Part shown: positions 14,393 to 21,788 of the stretch, piece after piece
Layout of the letters: each line of letters begins with the position of its first letter
Position numbering within the stretch: position 1 is the stretch's first letter
DNA from: Christensenella sp. UBA1385
GTDB taxonomy: Bacteria > Bacillota > Clostridia > Christensenellales > Aristaeellaceae
Length of the DNA stretch: 30,740 bases
Reading direction: 5' to 3'
Assembly: GCA_002305755.1 (NCBI GenBank)
Contig: DBQV01000036.1
Location: 1-30,740 of the forward strand
The notes under the pieces: generated by a model
Seen by the model: the letters and a program-made list of their open reading frames with translations, nothing else
Database searches by the model: none
Told to the model about the DNA's origin: nothing
Translations under genes and position numbers: made by a program

Positions 14393-16063
14393 ATGAGGAA
14401 ACTGGTAGCGTGCTTTCTTTGCATGGCGCTCTTGCTGGGCACGGGCAGTGTTTTTGCGGAAACGCTGACCGGCACCGCGGAGGGCTTTGGCGGCCCTGTC
14501 ACCGTCAGCGTCGAGGTCGAGGACGGCAAGATCACCAAGGTCGAGATTGTGGAACAAAGCGAGACCCCGGCCATCGCGGGCGACGCTCTGGAGCAGCTCC
14601 CCGCCGCCATCGTCGAAAAGGGCAGCACGGACGTGGACATGGTCAGCGGCGCAACCTATACCAGCACGGCCATCATCGAGGCCGTGAACAACGCGCTCAA
14701 CCCCGAAGCGGCTGCCGCCGCTGAGGAAGCCGCCGAAGAAGCGCCGGCTGAGCCCGTGGTGCTGGACGCCGCGGAAGCCTACATCGGCTTTGGCCTGAGC
14801 AACTCCGGCCGCGTGGGCCCGGGCAAGGACGACAAGGACGTGCCCGTCTACTCCATCAACCAGGTTTTCGCGCAGCTGCTGTTCGACGCGGAGGGCAAGA
14901 TCCTGTTCGCGAAGCTGGATCAGCTGGAAGTGGCTACCCCCAACTATGACGGCGCGAGCATGCCGCATATGACCGGCTGGCCGGGGCAGAGCTACAACAA
15001 CGACGAGAACCACGATGAAAAAGTGGACGGCGTGCTGGAGGCCACCGAGGACAGCTTCCTGGCGGAGGTTTCCTCCTGGGCCACCAAGCGTCAGCGCGGC
15101 GACGGCTACCGTCTGAACACCGGCACCTGGTCCGACCAGATGAATTTCTATGAGCAGCTCTTCGTCGGCAAGACGGTGGAAGAAGTGAACGAGTGGTTTG
15201 CCAAGTACACCTCCGACCGCAACGGCCGTCCCCTGAAGGCGGGCAGCGAGAACGAGCAGGACAAGGCCAAGTATGACGCGCTGAGCGATGAAGACAAGGC
15301 CATGCTGGCAGACGTGACCGCCACCGCCACCATGTCGCTCAAAGACAGCCACGGCGATATTCTGGCCGCCCTGGCGAATGCCTATGAGAACCGTCAGCCC
15401 GTGAAGTCCAACGTGGCTTCCATCGGCCTGGGTCTCAACTTCCTCGGTCGCCTTGGCCCCGGCAAGGATGACAAGGATGTGGGCGTCTACAGCTTCAACG
15501 AAGTATATGCCACCACCCTGTTCGACGCGGAAGGCCGCGTTGCCCAGCTCTATGTCGACCAGCTGGAAGTGGCCACGCCCAACTATGACGGCGCGAGCAT
15601 GCCGCATCTGACCGGTTTCCCCGGCCAGAGCTACAACAACGACGAGAACCACGATGAGAAGGTGGACGGCGTGCTGGAGGCTACCGAAGAAAGCTTCCTG
15701 AGCGAGATCGCCGGGTGGACCACCAAGCGTCAGCGCGGTGAAGGATACAAGCTGGGCACCGGCACCTGGACCGACCAGATGAACTCCTATGAGCAGCTCT
15801 TCGTCGGCAAGACGGTGGAAGAGATCAAGGAATGGGCCGCCAAGTACACCTCCGACCGCAACGCCCGTCCGCTGAAGGCTGACAGCCAGAACGAGCAGGA
15901 CAAGGCCAAGTACGACGCGCTGAGCGACGAAGACAAGGCCCTGCTGGCTGACGTGACCGCGACCGCCACCATGTCGGTGAACGACGCGCACGGCAACATT
16001 CTGGCGGCCATCGAGCAGAGCTTCCAGAACAAGGTTGACGTTACCCTGACCCTTTCCAAGTAA
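14393..16063 (+). CDS. Secreted FMN_bind flavoprotein with tandem 213-residue modules
   Basis: The product is 556 residues. A signal peptide ends near VFA (about residue 22). An FMN_bind domain (about 23-105) carries SGATYTS with Thr88 as the probable site for covalent FMN attachment by ApbE. An Ala/Glu/Pro-rich linker (about 105-125) follows, then two near-identical modules of 213 residues (about 129-341 and 342-556). Both contain GPGKDDKD, EVATPNYDGASMPH, SYNNDENHDEKVDG, EQLFVGKTVEE and DVTATATMS. The product is probably exported and redox-active, taking part in extracytosolic electron transfer (inference from the family). AAGGAGG precedes the ATG. It has its own promoter and terminator next to two flavin oxidoreductases. 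No ApbE gene is in the window. Confidence 0.88.
   Translation: MRKLVACFLCMALLLGTGSVFAETLTGTAEGFGGPVTVSVEVEDGKITKVEIVEQSETPAIAGDALEQLPAAIVEKGSTDVDMVSGATYTSTAIIEAVNNALNPEAAAAAEEAAEEAPAEPVVLDAAEAYIGFGLSNSGRVGPGKDDKDVPVYSINQVFAQLLFDAEGKILFAKLDQLEVATPNYDGASMPHMTGWPGQSYNNDENHDEKVDGVLEATEDSFLAEVSSWATKRQRGDGYRLNTGTWSDQMNFYEQLFVGKTVEEVNEWFAKYTSDRNGRPLKAGSENEQDKAKYDALSDEDKAMLADVTATATMSLKDSHGDILAALANAYENRQPVKSNVASIGLGLNFLGRLGPGKDDKDVGVYSFNEVYATTLFDAEGRVAQLYVDQLEVATPNYDGASMPHLTGFPGQSYNNDENHDEKVDGVLEATEESFLSEIAGWTTKRQRGEGYKLGTGTWTDQMNSYEQLFVGKTVEEIKEWAAKYTSDRNARPLKADSQNEQDKAKYDALSDEDKALLADVTATATMSVNDAHGNILAAIEQSFQNKVDVTLTLSK
14777..16051 (+). repeat. Tandem in-frame duplication, period 639 bp
   Basis: Two copies (about 14777-15415 and 15416-16051) inside the FMN_bind gene are offset by 639 bp, that is 213 codons. 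Long stretches are nearly identical at DNA level, notably 14940-15060 against 15579-15699, which points to a recent duplication or continuing gene conversion. Confidence 0.9.
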
Positions 16064-16077
16064 GTCAGCACCTCATC

Positions 16078-16195
16078 CCGATTCTCTTCTGAGCGCCGCC
16101 GCCTTCGGCGTCCTTGCCGCCGCGCCCTTCCCCGATAGGGCTGGGCGTGACGACAGGCTGGCGCGGATCTGTGCGCCGCTCCTGAAGAGAATCGG
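16078..16195 (+). ncRNA. Strongly folded non-coding element (candidate structured RNA or palindromic element)
   Basis: CCGATTCTCTTC (16078-16089) pairs perfectly with GAAGAGAATCGG (16184-16195). Past a small internal loop GAGCG pairs with CGCTC, giving a 17 bp closing helix. Inside, three hairpins can form: GCCG/CGGC, CGCCC/GGGCG and GGCGC/GCGCC. No reading frame of note is present. It lies between the FMN_bind stop and that gene's terminator. I recognise no known RNA family. It could be a 3' untranslated structure, a separate small RNA, or a MITE-like element. Confidence 0.4.
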
Positions 16196-16207
16196 TATCA
16201 GAAGCCA

Positions 16208-16240
16208 GGGGGCCGGTGAAAGCCGGTCCCCTGCTTTTTT
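16208..16240 (+). terminator. Intrinsic terminator downstream of the FMN_bind gene
   Basis: GGGGGCCGG and CCGGTCCCC form a 9 bp stem (one G-T pair) with a 6-base loop, followed by TGC and six Ts (16235-16240). Confidence 0.88.
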
Positions 16241-16344
16241 GGCAAAGCGGCTGCTCCGAAACGAAACTGGTGTCCTGTTAAACGGGCGTTTCGCTGTTTT
16301 GAGGAAAATGTGTTGAGTATTTATTTAAATATGCTCGCTGTTTA

Positions 16345-16373
16345 TTGATATATGCGCCGCTTTCCGCTATGAT
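16345..16373 (+). promoter_or_regulatory. Promoter of the capE-capG-capF genes
   Basis: TTGATA (16345-16350) and TATGAT (16368-16373) are 17 bp apart in a locally AT-rich stretch (about 16300-16380). Confidence 0.75.
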
Positions 16374-16415
16374 GAGTAAAGAACCGACGAAGGATAAGGA
16401 GAGGCAGACTGGTCA

Positions 16416-17462
16416 ATGAGTGCATTCAGCGGCGCGACCTTGATGATCACCGGTGGGACGGGCTCCTTTGGCAATACCGTTCTGAAACATTTTCTGAACA
16501 CCGATATAGGGCAGATCCGCATTTTCTCCCGCGATGAGAAAAAGCAGGACGATATGCGGCACGATCTGCAGGCGAGATACCCCGATGCGGCCCGGAAGGT
16601 GAAGTTCTTCGTGGGCGACGTGCGCGATCCGAGGAGCATTGCGGACGCGATGCCGGGCGTTGACTACATTTTTCACGCGGCGGCACTCAAGCAGGTGCCT
16701 TCGTGCGAGTTTTTCCCCATGCAGGCGGTCAGGACGAACGTGGAGGGAACGGACAATGTGCTTCACGCGGCGATCGACGCCGGCGTCAGGCGGGTGGTCT
16801 GCCTCTCGACGGACAAAGCCGCGTATCCCATCAACGCCATGGGGATCAGCAAGGCGATGATGGAGCATGTGATCTATGCCAATGCCCGCGTGGCCGCGGA
16901 ACGGTCCGATACGGTGATCTGCTGTACCCGCTACGGCAACGTCATGTGCTCGCGGGGCTCGGTGATCCCGCTGTTTATAGACCAGATTCACGCTGGAAGT
17001 CCGATCACCATCACCAACCCTGAGATGACACGCTTTCTGATGAACCTGGATGAGGCGGTGGAGCTGGTGCGCTTTGCCTTTGAGCATGCCAATCCCGGGG
17101 ATCTGTTCATCCAAAAGGCGGACGCTTCGACGATCGCGGATCTGGCGAAAGGCGTGCAGCAGCTTTTCGGGGATACCGGCACCAACATCATCGGGACGCG
17201 GCACGGGGAAAAGCTGTATGAAACGCTGATGACGCGCGAGGAAAGGCTGCGCTCCGAGGACATGGGAAACTACTTCCGTGTGGCCGCCGACAGCCGCGAT
17301 CTCAACTACGATAAGTACTTCGTGCAGGGCAAGGTGGAGACGGAGGCGGAGGAGAGCTACACCAGCCATAACACGGTGCGCCTCAATGTGGATGGCGTCG
17401 TGAAGAAGCTGCTGACGACGGACTATGTTCAGGAAGAGCTGAAGGGGATCAGGCATCATTGA
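16416..17462 (+). CDS. capE: UDP-GlcNAc 4,6-dehydratase/5-epimerase (CapE)
   Basis: The product is 348 residues, an extended short-chain dehydrogenase. The NAD-binding GGTGSFGN lies at 13-20. FSRDEKKQDD, HAAALKQVPSCEFFP and STDKAAYPINAMGISKAMME are signatures shared with S. aureus CapE; the Met-x3-Lys in place of Tyr-x3-Lys is normal for this family. TRYGNVM.SRGSVIP and IIGTRHGEKLYETLMTREE follow. It makes UDP-2-acetamido-2,6-dideoxy-4-hexulose from UDP-GlcNAc, the first step to UDP-N-acetyl-L-fucosamine. The ATG at 16416 has AAGGAGAGG 11 bp upstream. It is first in a three-gene group with capG and capF. Confidence 0.95.
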   Translation: MSAFSGATLMITGGTGSFGNTVLKHFLNTDIGQIRIFSRDEKKQDDMRHDLQARYPDAARKVKFFVGDVRDPRSIADAMPGVDYIFHAAALKQVPSCEFFPMQAVRTNVEGTDNVLHAAIDAGVRRVVCLSTDKAAYPINAMGISKAMMEHVIYANARVAAERSDTVICCTRYGNVMCSRGSVIPLFIDQIHAGSPITITNPEMTRFLMNLDEAVELVRFAFEHANPGDLFIQKADASTIADLAKGVQQLFGDTGTNIIGTRHGEKLYETLMTREERLRSEDMGNYFRVAADSRDLNYDKYFVQGKVETEAEESYTSHNTVRLNVDGVVKKLLTTDYVQEELKGIRHH

Positions 17463-17580
17463 TCGGTCCGGCGCCGTTTGAGGGCCGGGCGCCGTGTGCG
17501 GCGAGAACGAGGGCTCTTGATTCGGAGCCGGCGTGAGCCCTGGCGCGCTGAACCGAACTGTGCGGAAGAAGAGGTACGGG

Positions 17581-18756
17581 ATGGAATATCCGAACTGGAA
17601 AGAAAACGGCAGGATCAAGCTGATGATCATCGTGGGCACCAGGCCCGAGATCATCCGGCTGGCGGCCGTCATCAGGAAATGCAGAAAGTACTTTGACACG
17701 ATCCTGGTGCACACCGGGCAAAACTATGATTACAGCCTGAACGGCGTGTTTTTTAAGGACCTGGGGCTGGCCGACCCTGAGCTGTACCTGGATGCCGTCG
17801 GGGCCGATCTGGGTGAAACGATGGGCAACATTATCGCAGCCAGCTATGCGGCCATGGCCCGGATGCGGCCGGACGCGGTGCTGGTGCTGGGGGATACGAA
17901 TTCCTGCCTGTCCGTGATCGGGGCGAAGCGCCTGCACATCCCCATCTTCCACATGGAGGCGGGGAACCGCTGCAAGGACGAGTGCCTGCCGGAGGAGACC
18001 AACAGGCGCATCGTCGACATCATTTCGGATGTGAACCTGGCCTATTCCGAGCACGCCCGCCGCTATCTGGCCGATTGCGGCCTGCCCAAGGAGAGGACCT
18101 ACGTGACCGGCTCGCCGATGGCGGAGGTGCTGACGGAGAATCTGGAGGCGATCAGGGCCTCCGACGTGCACGCGCGCCTTGGCCTGGAAAAGGGCAGGTA
18201 CATCCTTCTGTCCGCGCATCGGGAGGAGAACATCGACACGGAGAAGAACTTCACCAGCCTGTTCACCGCCATCAACTGCATGGCTGAAAAATACGACATG
18301 CCGATCCTCTACTCCTGCCATCCCAGGAGCCGCAAGCGCCTGGAGGCCTCCGGCTTTCAGCTTGATCCCCGCGTGATCCGGCATGAGCCGCTCGGCTTCC
18401 ATGACTACAACTGCCTGCAGATGAATGCCTTTGCGGTCGTCTCGGACAGCGGCACGCTGCCGGAAGAGAGCAGCTTCTTTGTTTCGATCGGGCATCCGAT
18501 CCCCGCGGTATGCATCCGCACCTCCACGGAGAGGCCGGAAGCGCTGGACAAGGCCTGCTTTATCCTGTCCGGCATCGACACCAGGGGCCTGCTGCAGGCG
18601 GTTGACACCGCCGTGGAGATGGTCAGGAACGAGCCCGGTGGCGGCGCTATCCCCGTGCCTGATTATGAGGATCTGAATGTGTCTGACAAGGTTGTGAAGA
18701 TCATCCAGAGCTATGTCGGCGTGGTCAACAAAATGGTCTGGCGCAAGGACAGCTGA
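17581..18756 (+). CDS. capG: UDP-N-acetyl hexosamine 2-epimerase (CapG, WecB family)
   Basis: The product is 391 residues with the non-hydrolysing UDP-GlcNAc 2-epimerase fold (GT-B type). Motifs in order: GTRPEIIRLAAVIR, HTGQNYDYSLNGVFF, GDTNS, HMEAGNRCKDECLPEETNRR, SAHREEN, CHPRSRKRL and SDSGTLPEESSFF. Beside capE and capF it should be CapG, converting UDP-N-acetyl-L-pneumosamine to UDP-N-acetyl-L-fucosamine, rather than WecB. The ATG at 17581 follows AAGAGGTACGGG; the in-frame GTG at 17533 lacks a comparable site. It is separated from capE by 118 bp and from capF by 12 bp. Confidence 0.92.
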   Translation: MEYPNWKENGRIKLMIIVGTRPEIIRLAAVIRKCRKYFDTILVHTGQNYDYSLNGVFFKDLGLADPELYLDAVGADLGETMGNIIAASYAAMARMRPDAVLVLGDTNSCLSVIGAKRLHIPIFHMEAGNRCKDECLPEETNRRIVDIISDVNLAYSEHARRYLADCGLPKERTYVTGSPMAEVLTENLEAIRASDVHARLGLEKGRYILLSAHREENIDTEKNFTSLFTAINCMAEKYDMPILYSCHPRSRKRLEASGFQLDPRVIRHEPLGFHDYNCLQMNAFAVVSDSGTLPEESSFFVSIGHPIPAVCIRTSTERPEALDKACFILSGIDTRGLLQAVDTAVEMVRNEPGGGAIPVPDYEDLNVSDKVVKIIQSYVGVVNKMVWRKDS

Positions 18757-18768
18757 GGACGGTAGGCG

Positions 18769-20004
18769 ATGAATATACTGGTGACGGGGGCGGCGGGCTT
18801 CGTGGGCCGCAACCTGGTGGAAAACCTCAAGAACATCCGGGACGGGAAGAACAGGACAAGGCCCGCCCTGTCGGTTGAGCGGATCTATGAATACGATCGA
18901 GGCAACACGCTGGAGGAACTTGACTGCTTTTGCTCGGACTGCGATTTTGTGTTCAACCTGGCGGGGGTGAACCGCCCGCAGGATCCCAAGGAGTTCAAGG
19001 AAGGGAATTTCGGCTTTGCGTCGACCCTGCTCGACACGCTGAAAAAGCATGGGAACAAGTGCCCCGTGATGCTGAGCTCATCCCTGCAGGCCACGCTGGC
19101 GGGCCGATTCGGTACGAGCGAGTACGGCCTTTCCAAGCGAGACGGCGAAGAGCTGTTCTTTGCCTATGCCCAGGAAACCGGAGCTGAGGTGTATGTATAC
19201 CGCTTCCCCAATCTGGTGGGCAAGTGGGTGCAGCCCAACTACAACAGCGCCGTCGGGACCTTCTGCCACAACATTGCCCGCGGGCTGCCCATCACGGTGA
19301 GCGATCCGAGCGTGGAGCTCGAGCTGCTCTTTATTGATGATCTGATCGATGAAATGTACGGCGCTCTGGAAGGGCATCCCCATCGCACGGAATATCCCAA
19401 GGCGGGGGACGAAATAGCCGGCGTCATGTATGACGGCCTGACGCCCCGGCCCCTTGAAGGCGGACGCTACTGTTACGCGCCCATCACCCATAAGGCGACC
19501 CTGGGGCAGATTGTGGACTGCCTGCACGCCTTCCGGGATCAGCCTGAAACGCTGCTCATGCCCGCCATCGCGCCGGGGAGTTTTGAAAAGAAGCTGTATT
19601 CCATGTATCTCAGCTATCTGCCCAGGGAAAAGGTTGCCTTCGACCTGAAGATGAACCGCGATGAACGGGGCAGCTTCACGGAGCTGCTGAAGACCGCGGA
19701 TCACGGGCAGTTTTCAGTCAACATCTCCAAGCCCGGGATCACAAAGGGGCAGCACTGGCACAACAGCAAGTGGGAGTTTTTCATTGTGGTCTCCGGTCAC
19801 GGTCTGATCCGGGAAAGAAAGATCGGGACCGATGAAGTGATCGAATTTGAGGTGAGCGGCGAAAGGATCCGGGCCGTTCACATGCTGCCGGGCTATACCC
19901 ACAGCATCATCAACCTCTCGGAAACGGAGAATCTCGTGACTCTCATGTGGGCAAATGAGCTATTTGACCCCAGCCATCCCGATACCTTCGCAGAGCCGGT
20001 GTGA
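18769..20004 (+). CDS. capF: Bifunctional epimerase/reductase CapF (SDR plus cupin)
   Basis: The product is 411 residues. The N-terminal SDR domain starts ILVTGAAGFVGRNL and has the catalytic YGLSK, FNLAGVNRP and YRFPNLVGKWVQPNYNS typical of CapF. The C-terminal cupin (about 290-400) contains DERGSFTELLKT, NISKPGITKGQHWHNSKWEFF with metal-ligand histidines, and GYTHSIINL. CapF epimerises at C3 through its cupin and then reduces C4 with NADPH, yielding the substrate of CapG. It is somewhat longer than S. aureus CapF (about 369). GAGG precedes the ATG by ten bases. No terminator follows before the proS promoter. Confidence 0.95.
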   Translation: MNILVTGAAGFVGRNLVENLKNIRDGKNRTRPALSVERIYEYDRGNTLEELDCFCSDCDFVFNLAGVNRPQDPKEFKEGNFGFASTLLDTLKKHGNKCPVMLSSSLQATLAGRFGTSEYGLSKRDGEELFFAYAQETGAEVYVYRFPNLVGKWVQPNYNSAVGTFCHNIARGLPITVSDPSVELELLFIDDLIDEMYGALEGHPHRTEYPKAGDEIAGVMYDGLTPRPLEGGRYCYAPITHKATLGQIVDCLHAFRDQPETLLMPAIAPGSFEKKLYSMYLSYLPREKVAFDLKMNRDERGSFTELLKTADHGQFSVNISKPGITKGQHWHNSKWEFFIVVSGHGLIRERKIGTDEVIEFEVSGERIRAVHMLPGYTHSIINLSETENLVTLMWANELFDPSHPDTFAEPV

Positions 20005-20033
20005 AATGTCATTCGTCAGGGTGAGGGTTTTCC

Positions 20034-20062
20034 TTGCCCGCCGCTCTTTTTCCTGCTATACT
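20034..20062 (+). promoter_or_regulatory. Promoter of the proS T-box leader
   Basis: TTGCCC (20034-20039) and TATACT (20057-20062) are 17 bp apart. Transcription should start near 20069. Confidence 0.7.
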
Positions 20063-20068
20063 CTGCTG

Positions 20069-20236
20069 CGAATTGAACAGGCGATTGCGGGTCCCCGCCC
20101 CGCAGGCCGTGGCCAATCACCACCGTCTCCCGCGTTAAGGGCTCAAGCGGGCGCGCATGCGCCAAGCAAGGTGGTACCGCGAAGCGACGCTTCGTCCCTG
20201 CGAGGGGGCGGAGCGTATTGATTTTTAGGAGGTATT
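20069..20236 (+). promoter_or_regulatory. T-box riboswitch upstream of proS
   Basis: AGGTGGTACCGCG at 20169-20181 is the T-box core. Its UGGU bulge would pair with the ACCA end of uncharged tRNA. Upstream are GC-rich hairpins (GCGGG/CCCGC near 20086-20105, CCCGC/GCGGG near 20130-20155, GGCGC/GCGCC at about 20150-20164). Downstream is a terminator. The leader is short (~168 nt) and I could not assign the stem I specifier codon; a CCC in the first hairpin is a possibility. It should raise proS expression when tRNA-Pro is uncharged. Confidence 0.9.
20187..20226 (+). terminator. T-box terminator hairpin
   Basis: ACGCTTCGTCCC (20187-20198) pairs over 12 bp with GGGGCGGAGCGT (20205-20216), with two G-T pairs. 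Five Ts lie at 20222-20226. Its 5' arm adjoins the antiterminator region. Confidence 0.85.
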
Positions 20237-21676
20237 ATGGCAAAGGCGAAACAGGAGTTTGTGCAGCACATCACGCCCAGGGATGAGAATTTTTCCCAGT
20301 GGTATACGGACGTCGTCACGCAGGCGGATCTGATGGACTATACGCCCGTGCGCGGCGCGATGGCGATGAAGCCTTACGGCAACCGGATCTGGGAGCTGAT
20401 CCAGGCGGCTTTGGACAAGCGCTTCAAAGAAACGGGGCACGAGAACGTCGCCATGCCGATGCTGATCCCGGAGTCGCTCCTGCTGAAGGAAGCGGATCAC
20501 GTGGAAGGCTTCGCGCCCGAGGTGGCCTGGGTCACGCAGGGCGGCAGCGAGGTGCTGCAGGAACGACTGGCGGTGCGTCCCACAAGCGAGACCATTTTCT
20601 GCACCATGTTCGCCAAGTGGGTGCACAGCTGGCGCGATCTGCCGATGAAGTATAACCAGTGGTGCAGCGTGATGCGCTGGGAAAAGACCACGCGCCCCTT
20701 CCTGCGCACAAGCGAATTCTGGTGGCAGGAGGGCCATACCGTGCACGCCACCGCGGAGGAGGCGCAGGAGGAGACCCTGCAGATGCTTGAAATCTACCGT
20801 GAGCTATGCGAGCAGGTGCTGAGTATCCCTGTTTTCTCCGGCCAGAAGAGCGACAAGGAGAAGTTTGCAGGCGCCAGGGCCACCTATTCCGTGGAGGCTA
20901 TGATGCAGGACGGCAAGGCCCTGCAGGCCGGCACCACGCACAACTTCGGCACCAACTTTTCCGTTCCTTTTGAGATCAAATATCTGTCTGCCGAAGGTGA
21001 TCTCAAATACTGCCATGAGACCAGCTGGGGTGTGTCCACCCGCCTGATCGGCGCCATCATCATGACCCACGGCGATGAGCGCGGCCTGAAGCTGCCGCCG
21101 CGGATCGCCCCCTACCAGGCCGTGATTCTGCCCATCGCCGCGCACAAGGGCGGCGTGACCGAGCGCTGCGCGCAGGCCGCCGAAGCGCTGAAGGCCGCGG
21201 GCATCCGTGTGAAGCTGGATGACCGCGACAACGTGTCGCCCGGCTGGAAGTTCAACGAGTGGGAGCTCAAGGGCGTGCCGCTCCGCCTGGAGATCGGCCC
21301 GCGCGATATCGAAAACGGCGTGGCCAGCTATATGCGGCGGGATACATATGAGAAGGGCACTATCCCGCTTGACGCGCTGCCCGAGGGCGTGAACGCGCTG
21401 CTTGAAGACATCGGCCGGCAGATGTACGCGCAGGCGCTCGCTTTCCGCGAGACGCACACGAAGGACGTGCACAGCTATGAGGAACTGAAAGAGCAGGTGC
21501 AGGGCGGCTATGCCCGCGCCATGTGGTGCGGAAAGCGGGCCTGCGAGGACAGGATCAAGGAAGAGACCGGGGCGACCAGCCGCAACATGCCCTTTGATCA
21601 GACGCCCATCGGCGATACCTGCGTCTGCTGCGGGGAACACGCGGACAGGGTGATGTACTTCGCCAAAGCATACTGA
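20237..21676 (+). CDS. proS: Prolyl-tRNA synthetase, archaeal/eukaryotic-like (ProS type 3)
   Basis: The product is 479 residues. Class II synthetase motifs are seen: RPTSETIFCTMFAKW, RWEKTTRPFLRTSEFWWQEGHT, GTTHNFGTNFS, and SWGVSTRLIGAIIMTHGDERGLKLPP (motif 3 region). The anticodon-binding domain runs from about 285 to 390. A C-terminal zinc-type domain contains CGKRAC and CVCCG and ends in a tyrosine, as in type 3 enzymes. The ~180-residue INS editing domain of ordinary bacterial ProRS is absent, so Ala-tRNA-Pro must be cleared in trans. TAGGAGG precedes the ATG at 20237. Expression is controlled by the T-box upstream. Confidence 0.97.
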   Translation: MAKAKQEFVQHITPRDENFSQWYTDVVTQADLMDYTPVRGAMAMKPYGNRIWELIQAALDKRFKETGHENVAMPMLIPESLLLKEADHVEGFAPEVAWVTQGGSEVLQERLAVRPTSETIFCTMFAKWVHSWRDLPMKYNQWCSVMRWEKTTRPFLRTSEFWWQEGHTVHATAEEAQEETLQMLEIYRELCEQVLSIPVFSGQKSDKEKFAGARATYSVEAMMQDGKALQAGTTHNFGTNFSVPFEIKYLSAEGDLKYCHETSWGVSTRLIGAIIMTHGDERGLKLPPRIAPYQAVILPIAAHKGGVTERCAQAAEALKAAGIRVKLDDRDNVSPGWKFNEWELKGVPLRLEIGPRDIENGVASYMRRDTYEKGTIPLDALPEGVNALLEDIGRQMYAQALAFRETHTKDVHSYEELKEQVQGGYARAMWCGKRACEDRIKEETGATSRNMPFDQTPIGDTCVCCGEHADRVMYFAKAY

Positions 21677-21697
21677 GGCCGTTTCTCCGTTGGGATG

Positions 21698-21738
21698 GGC
21701 CGGGGTCGGCGCAGGCCGCCCCGGCCTTCCTGCTTTCA
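21698..21738 (+). terminator. Probable terminator of proS
   Basis: GGCCGGGG (21698-21705) pairs with CCCCGGCC (21719-21726). A pyrimidine-rich tail with few Ts (TTCCTGCTTTC) follows, so it is weaker than the others. Confidence 0.55.
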
Positions 21739-21788
21739 TAACGGGGCGACTTATGGTAAAATGCAGCTGGGTTGATAAAGGAGGGTGA

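Noticed and set aside
14369..15991. A 540-codon open frame on the minus strand opposite the FMN_bind gene
   Set aside because: Its periodic Val/Leu/Gly-rich product mirrors the repeats of the plus-strand gene, it has no ribosome site or family motif, and the plus strand has a clear signal peptide and FMN_bind domain.
14777..16051. The tandem repeat as an assembly artefact
   Set aside because: The copies differ at many synonymous and some non-synonymous sites throughout, and the reading frame is kept, so a real duplication is more likely.
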